From JANOXC01 sp031418215 (GTDB lineage Bacteria; Bacteroidota; Bacteroidia; AKYH767-A; OLB10), in the NCBI GenBank assembly GCA_031418215.1, contig JANOXC010000041.1, positions 1 through 30,615 of the forward strand: a stretch of DNA of 30,615 nucleotides, read 5' to 3'. A program made the position numbers and the translations under genes. Shown one piece after another: positions 1-8,623 of the stretch (its first letter is position 1; every line of letters begins with the position of its first letter). The notes under the pieces were generated by a model. The model saw only the letters and a list, made by a program, of their open reading frames with translations. It had not been told where the DNA came from and made no database searches.

Positions 1-1229
1 GTGCTACCTTCACGGTAACTCAAACTGCAGCAGACGGGTGTACTACAACAGGAAGTGGCACATCGTCTTTTAAAGCAATTCCCTCGGCTCCAACAGTTAC
101 AGTTGTTAACAATTGTGGCAGCACCTCAACGCTTACTGCTAGCAATTTTACCGGTTCATTATTATGGAATACAGGAGCTTCCTCAACTTCCATTTCGGTA
201 GGGACAGCCGGAACATACAGTGTTACCGTTACAAGCTCAAATGGTTGTCTTAGTCTAGCGGGCACGGGTGTAGCAGTGCCTAGGCAAACTCCTCCGGCGC
301 CGGGAGTTGGTGTTGCTGATAATTGTGGAAAATCCATCTTAACGGCAACCGGAGTTACCGGTTCCTTGCTTTGGAGTACAGGAGCTGTTACTCCTGCTAT
401 CACGGTATTAAGTAACGGTGCCTATACAGTAACACAAACCAGTGCAAATGGTTGTACAAGTACTGCCGGAAATGGAACTGCAACTCCCAAAACTGTTCCT
501 GTTGCACCAATGGTTGGTGTGGTGAATAGTTGTACGAATTCTGTTTTAACTGCAACCAATTTTACAGGTACGCTGCTCTGGAATAATGGATCCACAGCAA
601 CTGCAATTACTGTTTATACAGCAGGAAGCTATACCGTGACACAAACAGCATTGAATGGCTGTGTAAGTCCCGGCGGCTTTGGCATTGCTGCAATGACAGC
701 CCCTAAGCCTCTTGTCACAGTGTTTAACAACTGCAACAACACGGTTTTAACGGCAAGTAATTATACAGGTGCTCTTTTGTGGAGCAACGGAGCAACAACG
801 CCATCAATTACCGTTAATAGTCCCGGAACATTTACTGTTACACAAACTGTTGTATCCTGTACCAGTGCCCCTGTTACCAACACTGTTTTGGTTTATGCTT
901 CAGTTAACAATATCAATTTGAATTTGAAATTATTAATTGAGGGTTTCTATGTTGGCGGCGGCCAAATGTATGCCGTGCTTGATCCAATTGGCAAACCAAC
1001 TGTTTGTGATAGTATAACCATTGAAATGCATGACGCACTTTCTCCTTATAATTTGGTATATAGTGTATCAGGAGAATTGGATATTTTTGGCGATGCCAAT
1101 ATTCCGTTTCCGAATGTTGCATGCGGTAGTTATTATTTAGTGGTAAAAACAAGGAATGGTATAGAAACGTGGAGTAAGGATCCTTTTGTATTCGGCAACC
1201 CTAATACTGTTTTTGATTTTATACATTAA
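1..1229 (+). CDS. Repetitive secreted surface protein, 3' end (partial)
   Basis: The frame is open from base 3 to the TAA at 1227-1229, so the start lies before the window. The visible part has four full Ig/PKD-like repeats of about 67-70 residues (starting near 87, 297, 504 and 705), preceded by the tail of another. Each repeat carries a Cys pair (NNC near its start, NGC near its end), a TG(S/T)LLW core, a SITV strand and a TYTVTQT strand. This suggests disulfide-braced beta-sandwich adhesin units outside the cell. The last 102 residues (921-1226) form a different module: it begins NLKLLIEGFY, contains DSITI, SPY and ETWSK, and ends FDFIH. The same module ends the metallophosphoesterase at 26940-29606. 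I infer an exported or surface-anchored protein; the substrate or ligand is unknown. Confidence 0.85.
   Translation, partial: ATFTVTQTAADGCTTTGSGTSSFKAIPSAPTVTVVNNCGSTSTLTASNFTGSLLWNTGASSTSISVGTAGTYSVTVTSSNGCLSLAGTGVAVPRQTPPAPGVGVADNCGKSILTATGVTGSLLWSTGAVTPAITVLSNGAYTVTQTSANGCTSTAGNGTATPKTVPVAPMVGVVNSCTNSVLTATNFTGTLLWNNGSTATAITVYTAGSYTVTQTALNGCVSPGGFGIAAMTAPKPLVTVFNNCNNTVLTASNYTGALLWSNGATTPSITVNSPGTFTVTQTVVSCTSAPVTNTVLVYASVNNINLNLKLLIEGFYVGGGQMYAVLDPIGKPTVCDSITIEMHDALSPYNLVYSVSGELDIFGDANIPFPNVACGSYYLVVKTRNGIETWSKDPFVFGNPNTVFDFIH
921..1226 (+). other. ETWSK C-terminal module, copy 1
   Basis: This is a 102-residue C-terminal domain with NLKxLxEGFY at the start, DSITI and SPY in the middle, then G-x-YY, RN-x-x-ETWSK and a terminal FDF. 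It aligns along its whole length with the last 108 residues of the protein ending at 29606. It does not resemble the two well-known type IX secretion C-terminal signals (type A, or the type B gliding-associated form). Its role is unknown. Confidence 0.75.
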
Positions 1230-1270
1230 TAAAATCAATCCGGGATATTTTGTTTTAAATACTATAGATA

Positions 1271-1310
1271 GGTATTAAAAGAGACAGTTCTCTCAATACC
1301 CTTCCTTTAT
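1271..1310 (+). terminator. Possible weak terminator after the surface protein gene
   Basis: GGTATT (1271-1276) pairs with AATACC (1295-1300), and AGAGA pairs with TCTCT inside, separated by a small internal loop. A pyrimidine-rich CTTCCTTTATTT follows. The hairpin lies 41 nt after the stop codon. The T tract is interrupted, so this is a weak call. Confidence 0.4.
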
Positions 1311-1412
1311 TTGCTGAATGCTTTGCCTGATATTTTATGTCAAAGCATGTTCCTGTTAATTTCCATCGTATTTTTAAGTTGATGCGCCACTATTTTCATT
1401 TAATTTGATGCG

Positions 1413-3173
1413 ATGATTTCAACAGACAATTTTTTACTGCAAGTGAAAGGACTAACCACTGCATTTCAAACAGATGAGGGTTCTTTCAAAGCAGTGAATA
1501 ACATCAGCTTTGTTTTGAAAAAAGGGGAAGTTCTGGGAATTGTAGGTGAGTCGGGCAGTGGAAAGTCTGTTACATCCCTTTCCATCATGCAACTTATACA
1601 AGCCCCTGCCGGTAAAATAATTGCAGGCGAGATCAATTATAATATCAATGGGGAATTGATAAATCTCCTGTCATTGCCGGAGAATAAAAAAAGAAATTAC
1701 AGGGGGAAGGAGATTGCCATGATTTTCCAGGAGCCAATGACATCACTGAATCCGGTATTGACATGCGGCTACCAGGTTGCCGAAGCGCTGATACTGCACC
1801 TTAAACTTTCTAAAAAAGAAGCGAAGGCGAAAACGATTGCATTATTTCAAAAGGTGCAACTGCCAAGGCCGGATGATATATATAAATCGTATCCGCACCA
1901 ATTATCTGGAGGACAAAAACAGCGGGTGATGATTGCTATGGCGATTTCCTGCAATCCTTCGGTATTGATTGCTGATGAACCCACAACAGCATTGGATGTA
2001 ACAGTGCAAAAAACAATTCTGGAATTATTGAAGGAGTTGCAGCGTGAAACAAATATGAGCATCATTTTTATCACACATGATTTAGGGGTGATAGCTGAAC
2101 TTGCCAATCGTGTGATGGTAATGTATAAAGGAAAGATTGTGGAGGAAGGGGACGTAACAGAGGTGTTTCAAAACCCTGCACATCCTTATACCAAAGGGCT
2201 GCTGGCCTGTCGCCCGTTGTTAAATACACGTTTATCAAAGCTTCCTACGATCCCTGATTTTATGGTGATGCATGATGATGGAACGTTTACTGAGAAGTCT
2301 GAAAGCATCAATGAAGTAATGGCAAAACTTTCTATCAACGAACAGGATGTACATACAAAACGGGAGAAATTATATATAAAGAAACCCTTGCTCGAAGTCG
2401 AAAACCTTTGCATGTATTACCCCATTAAAAGTAATTTTTTCGGAAAAGTTAGGGGAGAAGTGAAGGCTGTTGATAATGTAAGTTTTCAGGTGTTCCCCGG
2501 AGAAACGCTGGGTTTGGTAGGCGAGTCAGGTTGTGGTAAAACAACATTGGGAAGAGCTGTTTTAAAATTGGTTGATCCTACAGGCGGGAAAATAATTTTT
2601 AAAAACAAGGAACTTACAAAGATGAGTGAGCGGGAAATAAGGCCGCTGCGAAAGAACATGCAGCTAATTTTTCAGGACCCTTATTCATCATTGAATCCAC
2701 GAATAACTATTGGGTCGGCAATCATGGAGCCAATGATGGTGCACAGGCTGCATGAAAATGACAAAAACCGCAAGGAGCAGGTGATGATGTTGTTAAAAAA
2801 GGTGAACCTGAAGGAAGAACACTTTCATCGTTATCCGCATGAGTTTTCAGGAGGACAGCGCCAGCGAATAGGTATTGCCAGGGCGCTGGCCTTACAACCT
2901 GAATTTATTATTTGTGATGAATCTGTATCGGCACTTGATGTATCGGTGCAGGCACAAGTGCTTAACCTGCTTAATGAATTGAAGGCTGAATTCGGATTCA
3001 CTTATATATTTATTTCACATGACCTCTCTGTAGTGAAGTTTATGAGCGATCGTATTATGGTGATGAATAACGGTAAGATAGAGGAGATTGGCGATCCTGA
3101 TGAAATTTATCGTTCACCAAAATCGGAATATACTAGCAGGTTGATTGACTCCATCCCAAAAATAAAAAATTGA
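1413..3173 (+). CDS. Dipeptide/oligopeptide ABC transporter ATPase, two fused nucleotide-binding domains
   Basis: This cytoplasmic protein of 586 aa powers import of peptides or similar solutes through a membrane permease. Domain 1 has Walker A GESGSGKS (residues 45-52), signature LSGGQKQR and Walker B IADEPTTALD. Domain 2 has Walker A GESGCGKT (370-377), signature FSGGQRQR and Walker B CDESVSALD, with Ser where most relatives have Pro after the catalytic Glu. Both catalytic Glu residues are kept, so both sites may work. Each domain ends with the oligopeptide-transporter C-terminal extension (HPYTKGL in the first, SEYTSRLIDSIP in the second). The fused DppD-DppF/GsiA layout is common in Bacteroidetes. 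No permease or binding-protein gene is next to it, so the solute cannot be read from context. Confidence 0.93.
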   Translation: MISTDNFLLQVKGLTTAFQTDEGSFKAVNNISFVLKKGEVLGIVGESGSGKSVTSLSIMQLIQAPAGKIIAGEINYNINGELINLLSLPENKKRNYRGKEIAMIFQEPMTSLNPVLTCGYQVAEALILHLKLSKKEAKAKTIALFQKVQLPRPDDIYKSYPHQLSGGQKQRVMIAMAISCNPSVLIADEPTTALDVTVQKTILELLKELQRETNMSIIFITHDLGVIAELANRVMVMYKGKIVEEGDVTEVFQNPAHPYTKGLLACRPLLNTRLSKLPTIPDFMVMHDDGTFTEKSESINEVMAKLSINEQDVHTKREKLYIKKPLLEVENLCMYYPIKSNFFGKVRGEVKAVDNVSFQVFPGETLGLVGESGCGKTTLGRAVLKLVDPTGGKIIFKNKELTKMSEREIRPLRKNMQLIFQDPYSSLNPRITIGSAIMEPMMVHRLHENDKNRKEQVMMLLKKVNLKEEHFHRYPHEFSGGQRQRIGIARALALQPEFIICDESVSALDVSVQAQVLNLLNELKAEFGFTYIFISHDLSVVKFMSDRIMVMNNGKIEEIGDPDEIYRSPKSEYTSRLIDSIPKIKN

Positions 3174-3251
3174 AATTATATATATTGAAGTCGGGTTTTT
3201 CAACATTGACTTTGCTTAATCCTGAAATTAATAACGGGAAGAAATTTAAAC

Positions 3252-3737
3252 ATGGAAGCCGACACAAATAAGAAGAAGTTTGTATCTCCTTCTGATGCTT
3301 TGAAAAAAGCATATAAGTTTTGCGATTACCAGGAGCGTAATCAGCAAGAGGTAAGAGATAAGCTGTATGATTTAGGCTTGCATAAAAAGGATGTTGAGCA
3401 GATTATCTCACAACTGATAACAGAAGGGTTTTTAAATGAAGAGCGGTTTGCCATTGCCTATGCCGGAGGGAAATTCAGGATAAAACAATGGGGAAAAGCA
3501 AAAATTAAGTATGCACTCAAACAGAAAAAGATTTCAGACTACTGCATCAACAAAGCATTATCGCAGATCAACCAGACTGACTATCTTAAGATGTTAAGAA
3601 AAGTGATTGATGCTTATTCAAAAAAAGTGAAAGAAAAAGAGGAGCGAAAAAAGAATTATAAAATAGCGAATCATGCTGTTTCCAAAGGGTTTGAAGCGGA
3701 TTTGGTTTGGGATATGCTCAAGGACAACGTGGAATAA
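3252..3737 (+). CDS. recX: Regulatory protein RecX
   Basis: This 161-aa cytoplasmic protein is predicted to bind RecA filaments and modulate recombination. It shows the RecX three-helix repeats: a first unit with AYKFCDYQERNQQEVRDKL, then GFLNEERFAIAYAGGKFRIKQWGKAKIKYALKQK (the family's DxRFA and KWG-like segment), and a charged C-terminal helix pair. Length is normal for the family. The gene sits 78 nt after the ABC ATPase and 80 nt before prfB on the same strand, and no recA is in the window. The start follows an A-rich stretch without a Shine-Dalgarno sequence, which is usual for this phylum. Confidence 0.9.
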   Translation: MEADTNKKKFVSPSDALKKAYKFCDYQERNQQEVRDKLYDLGLHKKDVEQIISQLITEGFLNEERFAIAYAGGKFRIKQWGKAKIKYALKQKKISDYCINKALSQINQTDYLKMLRKVIDAYSKKVKEKEERKKNYKIANHAVSKGFEADLVWDMLKDNVE

Positions 3738-3817
3738 AAAAATTCAGGAAACATTTTTCATTCCTAATCGCAGTAGTCCGTCATTTTTTCAAATTAACGG
3801 ATTAACTTCGCGCCATT

Positions 3818-4907
3818 ATGATGATAGAGCAATTAAAAGAACTGCAAGTACGTGCTGATGCTCTGAGGGGGCATCTTTGACATAGATAGCAAACAAGAAC
3901 AAATAGCACAGGAGGAGCAACTAACACATGCTCCCGATTTTTGGAATGACCCGAGAAGGGCTGAAGGGATTCTTAAAAATGTAAAACTTAAGAAAAACTG
4001 GACGGACGCTTACCGCGGTGTAAAAACTTCTGTAGATGATTTGGCCGTGCTTTTTGAATTTCAAAAGGCCGGTGAAGCCACCGAGCAGGAAGTGGATCAA
4101 CATTATAAAGCATCATTAAAATTACTGGAAGACCTGGAGTTTAAGAACATGCTCAGCGGTGAGGAAGATGCCTGCAGTGCTGTGCTTACCATTAATTCGG
4201 GAGCAGGAGGAACGGAAAGCTGCGATTGGGCAGATATGCTGATGCGCATGTACATCCGTTGGGGTGAGCGCTATGGCTATAAAGTAACAGAAGTTGACAG
4301 GACAGATGGTGATGTGGCAGGAATAAAATCGGCTACGCTGGAGTTTGAAGGCGATTTTGCTTACGGCTATTTAAAAAGTGAGAATGGTGTTCATCGCCTC
4401 GTTCGTATTTCTCCTTTTGATTCCAATGCCAAACGGCATACTTCATTTGCTTCCGTATTTGCATATCCGGTAGTAGATGATACCATTACAATTGAAGTTC
4501 CCGATTCTGATATTGAAATAACAACATCTCGTTCCGGTGGTGCCGGAGGTCAAAATGTAAATAAGGTGGAAACGAAGGTTCAGCTGAAACATCTTCCAAC
4601 AGGAATTGTTGTAGTTTGCCAGGTTGAGCGTTCGCAACATGCCAATCGCGATCGGGCAATGAAGATGTTGAAATCGCAATTGTATGAATTGGAAGTACGA
4701 AAGCAAAATGAAGCAAAGGCCTTGACCAATTCAACGAAGAAAAAAATTGAATGGGGATCTCAAATACGCAGTTATGTTTTTCAACCCTATAAAATGGTAA
4801 AGGACAACCGCACAGATTATGAAACATCAAACGTACAAGAAGTAATGGATGGTGATTTAAATGAATTTATGAAAGCCTACCTGATGGAATACGGGAATAA
4901 GGTGTAA
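3818..4907 (+). CDS. prfB: Peptide chain release factor 2, made by programmed +1 frameshift
   Basis: RF2 recognises UGA/UAA stops and releases the finished peptide. The gene is in two frames. Frame one runs from ATG 3818 (or ATG 3821) to CTT 3875-3877 and meets TGA at 3878-3880. The second frame resumes at GAC 3879 and runs to TAA 4905-4907. The joined product is about 362 aa, matching E. coli RF2 in length and position of motifs: stop-codon motif SPF at about 198-200 and catalytic GGQ at about 243-245. The second-frame N-terminus (DIDSKQEQIAQEE, then APDFWNDP) matches the RF2 family, proving the upstream exon is needed. Low RF2 slows reading of the internal UGA and raises frameshifting, so the gene is autoregulated. 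This is not a pseudogene. Confidence 0.95.
3866..3881 (+). promoter_or_regulatory. prfB: prfB programmed +1 frameshift site
   Basis: AGGGGG (3866-3871), a three-base spacer CAT, slippery CTT (3875-3877), then TGA C (3878-3881). This differs from the E. coli prfB site only in the spacer codon (CAT instead of TAT). The internal Shine-Dalgarno-like AGGGGG normally pairs with 16S rRNA to push the ribosome forward one base at CUU-U. Confidence 0.95.
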
Positions 4908-4928
4908 TTTTTTTATAAAGATTAATGA

Positions 4929-5294
4929 ATGCTGAAAATATATTTTAAACCCAATTGTTCTACCTGCCAGACAGCCTTAAAGCTTGTAAAGGAAAATACA
5001 AAGGAGGAAATTGAAACCATACAATACCTGGTTGATGTTCCAACACAAAAGGACATTAAGGAAATACTTAAAATGCTGGGCATAAAAGCAGAACAGCTGG
5101 TTCGTAAAAAAGAATCATTGTATAAGGATAATTATGCCGGAAAGGATATCAGCAACAGTGAATGGATAAAAATTCTCGTTGCGAACCCCATCTTAATTGA
5201 ACGTCCGATTTTAGTGCTGGGTGACAAAGCAATTATCGGAAGGCCGCCTGAGACCATTGTTGATTTTTTAAAACCTAAAAAGAAAAAAGTTTAA
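4929..5294 (+). CDS. ArsC/Spx-family glutaredoxin-like reductase
   Basis: A 121-aa cytoplasmic thioredoxin-fold protein of the ArsC family. Residues KPNCSTCQ carry a CxxC pair (Cys10, Cys13), followed by the alpha-helical insert typical of the family and the conserved ERPILV segment (about residues 90-95) and IGRPPE near the C-terminus. Glutaredoxin-linked arsenate reductases use Cys12 plus three arginines; the YffB/Spx branch shares the fold without known arsenate activity. There is no ars operon nearby, so the arsenate role is only a family-based guess. It lies 21 nt after prfB and 11 nt before fumC on the same strand, so co-transcription is plausible. Confidence 0.8.
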   Translation: MLKIYFKPNCSTCQTALKLVKENTKEEIETIQYLVDVPTQKDIKEILKMLGIKAEQLVRKKESLYKDNYAGKDISNSEWIKILVANPILIERPILVLGDKAIIGRPPETIVDFLKPKKKKV

Positions 5295-5305
5295 TTAACT
5301 ATATC

Positions 5306-6703
5306 ATGGAATTTCGTAAGGAAAAAGACACCATGGGCATTGTGGAAGTCCCTGCTCATGTTTACTGGGGCGCACAGACACAACGCTCGATTGAGAACTT
5401 TGATATTGCAAAGGACATCAATAAAATGCCGAAAGAGATTATTATGGCTTTTGCATACTTAAAAAAAGCAGCGGCACTCACCAACCTGGAAGCAGGCGTG
5501 TTGCCCAAGGACAAGTGCGATCTCATTACGACTGTATGCGACGAAATATTAGCCGGCAAGCTGAATGATCAGTTCCCATTGGTGGTGTGGCAAACAGGCA
5601 GTGGCACGCAATCGAACATGAACATGAATGAAGTGATTGCTTATCGTGCACATGTGTTGAACGGCGGCAGTTTAATGGATGAGAAAAAGGTTATTCACCC
5701 GAATGATGATGTCAATAAATCACAATCGAGTAATGATACATTTCCAACAGCCATGCACATTGCTGCATATATAATTTTAAAAACGGTAACGCTGCCCGGT
5801 ATAAAAAAATTGCACGATACACTTGCTGCTAAGTCGAAAGAATTTATGCAGGTGGTAAAGATCGGCCGCACCCATTTGATGGATGCCACGCCATTGACGC
5901 TTGGACAGGAGTTGAGCGGCTACGTTGCACAATTAGCGCATGGCATACGTGCTATTGAGCATACGCTAACACATTTAGCGGAGCTGGCATTGGGCGGAAC
6001 AGCTGTAGGAACAGGAATTAATACTCCTCCCGGATACGATGTAAATGTAGCACGGCATATTGCAGCACTTACTAAACTTCCATTCATAACGGCAGAAAAT
6101 AAATTTGAAGCATTGGCAGCACATGATGCTATTGTGGAGACACATGGCGCACTAAAAACAGTGGCCTGCTCAATGATGAAAATAGCCAATGACATACGTT
6201 TGTTGTCTTCGGGTCCGAGATGCGGTATTGGTGAGTTATATATTCCAGATAATGAACCGGGTTCCTCCATCATGCCGGGAAAAGTTAATCCAACACAATG
6301 CGAGGCAATGACGATGGTGGCAGCACAGGTTCTGGGAAATGATGTAGCCATCAATATTGGCGGGGCAACAGGTCATTTTGAATTAAATGTTTTTAAACCG
6401 ATGATGATTTATAATTTCCTTCATTCGGCAAGGTTGATTGGTGATGTTTGTGTTTCCTTTAATGATAAATGCGCTGTAGGGATTGCTCCACTTCACGAAA
6501 ACATAAAAAAGAACCTCGACAATTCGCTGATGCTTGTAACAGCATTGAATACTAAAGTAGGATATTATAAAGCAGCAGAGATAGCACAAACTGCACATAA
6601 GCAAGGGAAAACATTAAAGCAAACAGCAATGGACTTGGGTTATGTAACTTCGGAGCAATTTGATGAGTGGGTGAAGCCTGAAGAGATGGTGGGCAAGATT
6701 TAA
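5306..6703 (+). CDS. fumC: Fumarate hydratase class II
   Basis: This 465-aa enzyme of the citric acid cycle interconverts fumarate and L-malate in the cytoplasm, as an iron-free homotetramer. Visible family landmarks are GSGTQSNMNMNEV, the NDDVN-x-SQSSNDTFPTAMH segment, GRTHLMDATPLTLGQE, and the signature GSSIMPGKVNPTQCE (from about residue 319), which holds the flexible SS loop with the catalytic Ser. Length is normal. The ATG at 5306 is 11 nt after the ArsC-like gene. A palindromic dispersed repeat lies just past the stop (6728-6757) and could act as a transcript-end hairpin. Confidence 0.96.
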   Translation: MEFRKEKDTMGIVEVPAHVYWGAQTQRSIENFDIAKDINKMPKEIIMAFAYLKKAAALTNLEAGVLPKDKCDLITTVCDEILAGKLNDQFPLVVWQTGSGTQSNMNMNEVIAYRAHVLNGGSLMDEKKVIHPNDDVNKSQSSNDTFPTAMHIAAYIILKTVTLPGIKKLHDTLAAKSKEFMQVVKIGRTHLMDATPLTLGQELSGYVAQLAHGIRAIEHTLTHLAELALGGTAVGTGINTPPGYDVNVARHIAALTKLPFITAENKFEALAAHDAIVETHGALKTVACSMMKIANDIRLLSSGPRCGIGELYIPDNEPGSSIMPGKVNPTQCEAMTMVAAQVLGNDVAINIGGATGHFELNVFKPMMIYNFLHSARLIGDVCVSFNDKCAVGIAPLHENIKKNLDNSLMLVTALNTKVGYYKAAEIAQTAHKQGKTLKQTAMDLGYVTSEQFDEWVKPEEMVGKI

Positions 6704-6727
6704 TTTTAAAATGAAGCATTATTTATT

Positions 6728-6757
6728 CCCTCTCTGTAGGAGAGGGCTAGGGTGAGG
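6728..6757 (-). repeat. Solo copy of the palindromic repeat that flanks the metH insert
   Basis: On the minus strand this reads CCTCACCC, TAGCCC, TCTCC, then AGAGAGGG. It matches the left terminal repeat of the metH insertion (16522-16558) apart from two single-base gaps and two substitutions. It contains a perfect 7-bp hairpin: CCCTCTC (6728-6734), a 5-nt loop, and GAGAGGG (6740-6746). It sits in the 124-nt gap between fumC and pyrC with no nuclease gene attached. Confidence 0.8.
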
Positions 6758-6827
6758 CTGAATCACCAATTTAAAAATGCTGATCAATTATAACACCAGT
6801 GCTTGAATTTTATAATAACGTCTTAAA

Positions 6828-8168
6828 ATGAGCCAGACAATAATAAAAAATGCATCAATCGTAAACGAAGGAAAAATCTTTGTTGCTGATGTATTGATTG
6901 AAGACGGGTTGATTGCCCGGATTGATAGCAGCATTTCAAGCAAGAGCGAATACAAGGAAATTAATGCGGATGGGTTGCATTTATTTCCGGGAGTGATTGA
7001 CGACCAGGTACATTTTCGTGATCCCGGCCTTACGCATAAAGGCGATCTGTATACGGAGTCAAGAGCAGCAGTTGCAGGTGGCATTACTTCTTATATGGAA
7101 ATGCCTAACACAATTCCAAATGCATTGACGCAGGAATTGCTGCAACAGAAGTATGATATGGCAGCAACTAAATCGTTAGCCAACTACTCTTTTTTCATGG
7201 GAGTTTCTAATAGTAATGTTGACGAAGTTTTAAAGACAGATCCTGTAAGCGTTTGTGGAATAAAAATATTTATGGGTTCATCAACAGGCGATATGCTTGT
7301 AGATAATGCTAAAGCGCTGGAAACTATTTTCTCCCAAACACCCATGCTTATTGCCACCCATTGTGAAGTTGAAAGCATCATTCAGGAGAACCTTGCTATT
7401 TACAAAGCACAGTATGGTAATGACATTCCTTTGAAGTATCATCCGTTAATACGAAGTGAAGAGGCCTGTTATCAATCATCAGCATTTGTAATTTCATTGG
7501 CCAAAAAGTATAATACAAGGCTGCATATACTGCATATTTCAACAGAGAAGGAAGTTTCACTCTTCGATAACACAATTCCGCTATCAGCAAAAAGAATTAC
7601 CAGTGAAGCTTGCATACATCATCTTTGGTTCAGTGATGCTGACTATGAAAAGCTAGGAAACTTTATTAAGTGGAACCCTGCCATAAAAAAATCATCGGAC
7701 CGTGATGCAGTTTTCAATGCTGTGATGGATAATCATATTGATATTATAGCTACTGATCATGCACCGCATACAATGGAAGAAAAGCAACAGCCATATGTCC
7801 AGGCACCATCAGGAGGTCCGCTTGTACAACATAGTTTAGTGGCAATGCTGGAGTTTTACCATCGTGGAAAAATATCACTGGAGAAGATTGCAGAGAAAAT
7901 GTGTCATGCTCCTGCTGTTTGTTTTCACGTTGCCAACCGTGGATACATTCGTGAAGGATATGCGGCAGACCTGGTACTTGCTGATCTGAACAGTGAATGG
8001 AAGGTTTCTAAAGAGAATATATTGTACAAGTGTAAATGGTCTCCATTTGAAGGGCAAACTTTTCATTCACAAGTAAAGATGACATTTGTTAATGGACATT
8101 GTAGCTATAATAACGGAGTGTTTGATGAATCGGTAAAGGGTCAACGTCTGTTATTTAATCACAACTAA
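6828..8168 (+). CDS. pyrC: Dihydroorotase
   Basis: This 446-aa cytoplasmic amidohydrolase closes carbamoyl aspartate to dihydroorotate in pyrimidine synthesis. The metal site is visible: VHFRDPG (His62 region), ATHCEVE, HILHIST and ATDHAPHT, the last carrying the catalytic Asp. MEMPNT and GGITSYMEM are typical of the class I branch. The C-terminus returns to the composite sheet with GYIREGYAADLVLAD, as in active family members. The gene is followed one base later by a DUF4296 lipoprotein gene, which strongly suggests one transcript. Confidence 0.93.
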   Translation: MSQTIIKNASIVNEGKIFVADVLIEDGLIARIDSSISSKSEYKEINADGLHLFPGVIDDQVHFRDPGLTHKGDLYTESRAAVAGGITSYMEMPNTIPNALTQELLQQKYDMAATKSLANYSFFMGVSNSNVDEVLKTDPVSVCGIKIFMGSSTGDMLVDNAKALETIFSQTPMLIATHCEVESIIQENLAIYKAQYGNDIPLKYHPLIRSEEACYQSSAFVISLAKKYNTRLHILHISTEKEVSLFDNTIPLSAKRITSEACIHHLWFSDADYEKLGNFIKWNPAIKKSSDRDAVFNAVMDNHIDIIATDHAPHTMEEKQQPYVQAPSGGPLVQHSLVAMLEFYHRGKISLEKIAEKMCHAPAVCFHVANRGYIREGYAADLVLADLNSEWKVSKENILYKCKWSPFEGQTFHSQVKMTFVNGHCSYNNGVFDESVKGQRLLFNHN

Positions 8169-8169
8169 C

Positions 8170-8610
8170 ATGTCTCTTATAAAAGGTAATCATTTAATAG
8201 TTTTCGCTAAATTATTTCTTCAACGGAAATTGATTACTCAGTTTATTTTCATTGCTGCACTGTCAACACTGATAACCATTGGTTGTGGATCTGAGGAAGA
8301 AAAAATTCCGGCAGGAATTATTCCCCGTGATAAAATGATTGCTATTATGATTGATGTACAGGTGGCGGAAGCAAAAATTCAGTCAAATAATTTAAGCTTC
8401 AATGATTCCACCAAACAAATTGCATTGGGATATTACAATTATGTTTTTCAAAAGCATCATATCCGAAACAGTGATTTTAAAAACAGTTTCAATTATTATG
8501 CAAGTCACATGCAAGTGATGAATAAAATGTATGAAGAAGTAATTACCGGATTAAGTAAAAGACAAGCCGAATCTGCAGGGAAAACTAAGCAGGGCGTTCA
8601 GCTCAAATAA
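8170..8610 (+). CDS. DUF4296 lipoprotein of unknown function
   Basis: A 146-aa protein with a long hydrophobic N-terminus and a lipobox-like TIGC, giving a predicted lipidated Cys39 followed by GSEEE. The rest matches what I know of the Bacteroidetes DUF4296 family: IPRDKMIAIMIDVQVAEA, then YYNYVFQKHHI and a helix ending YEEVITGLSKRQAE. No function is established. It starts one base after the pyrC stop. The signal region is longer than usual (38 residues before the Cys), but there is no later ATG before the lipobox, so the first ATG is kept. Confidence 0.8.
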   Translation: MSLIKGNHLIVFAKLFLQRKLITQFIFIAALSTLITIGCGSEEEKIPAGIIPRDKMIAIMIDVQVAEAKIQSNNLSFNDSTKQIALGYYNYVFQKHHIRNSDFKNSFNYYASHMQVMNKMYEEVITGLSKRQAESAGKTKQGVQLK

Positions 8611-8623
8611 CTGTGGATTGGTA

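Noticed and set aside
1401..1407. A -7 promoter box (TAATTTG) with TTG 19 nt upstream, before the ABC ATPase
   Set aside because: It is one base short of the TAnnTTTG form and would leave no leader before the start codon.
1413..3173. Loss of activity in the second ABC domain because Walker B reads DES rather than DEP
   Set aside because: The catalytic Glu is intact and the Pro to Ser change is outside the chemistry.
3673..3858. A 61-aa frame overlapping the recX end and the prfB start region
   Set aside because: It is a chance frame; the prfB start and frameshift explain the region.
4041..4907. prfB as a 288-aa protein starting at 4041
   Set aside because: The RF2-like sequence continues upstream through the frameshift site, so the ATG at 4041 is internal.
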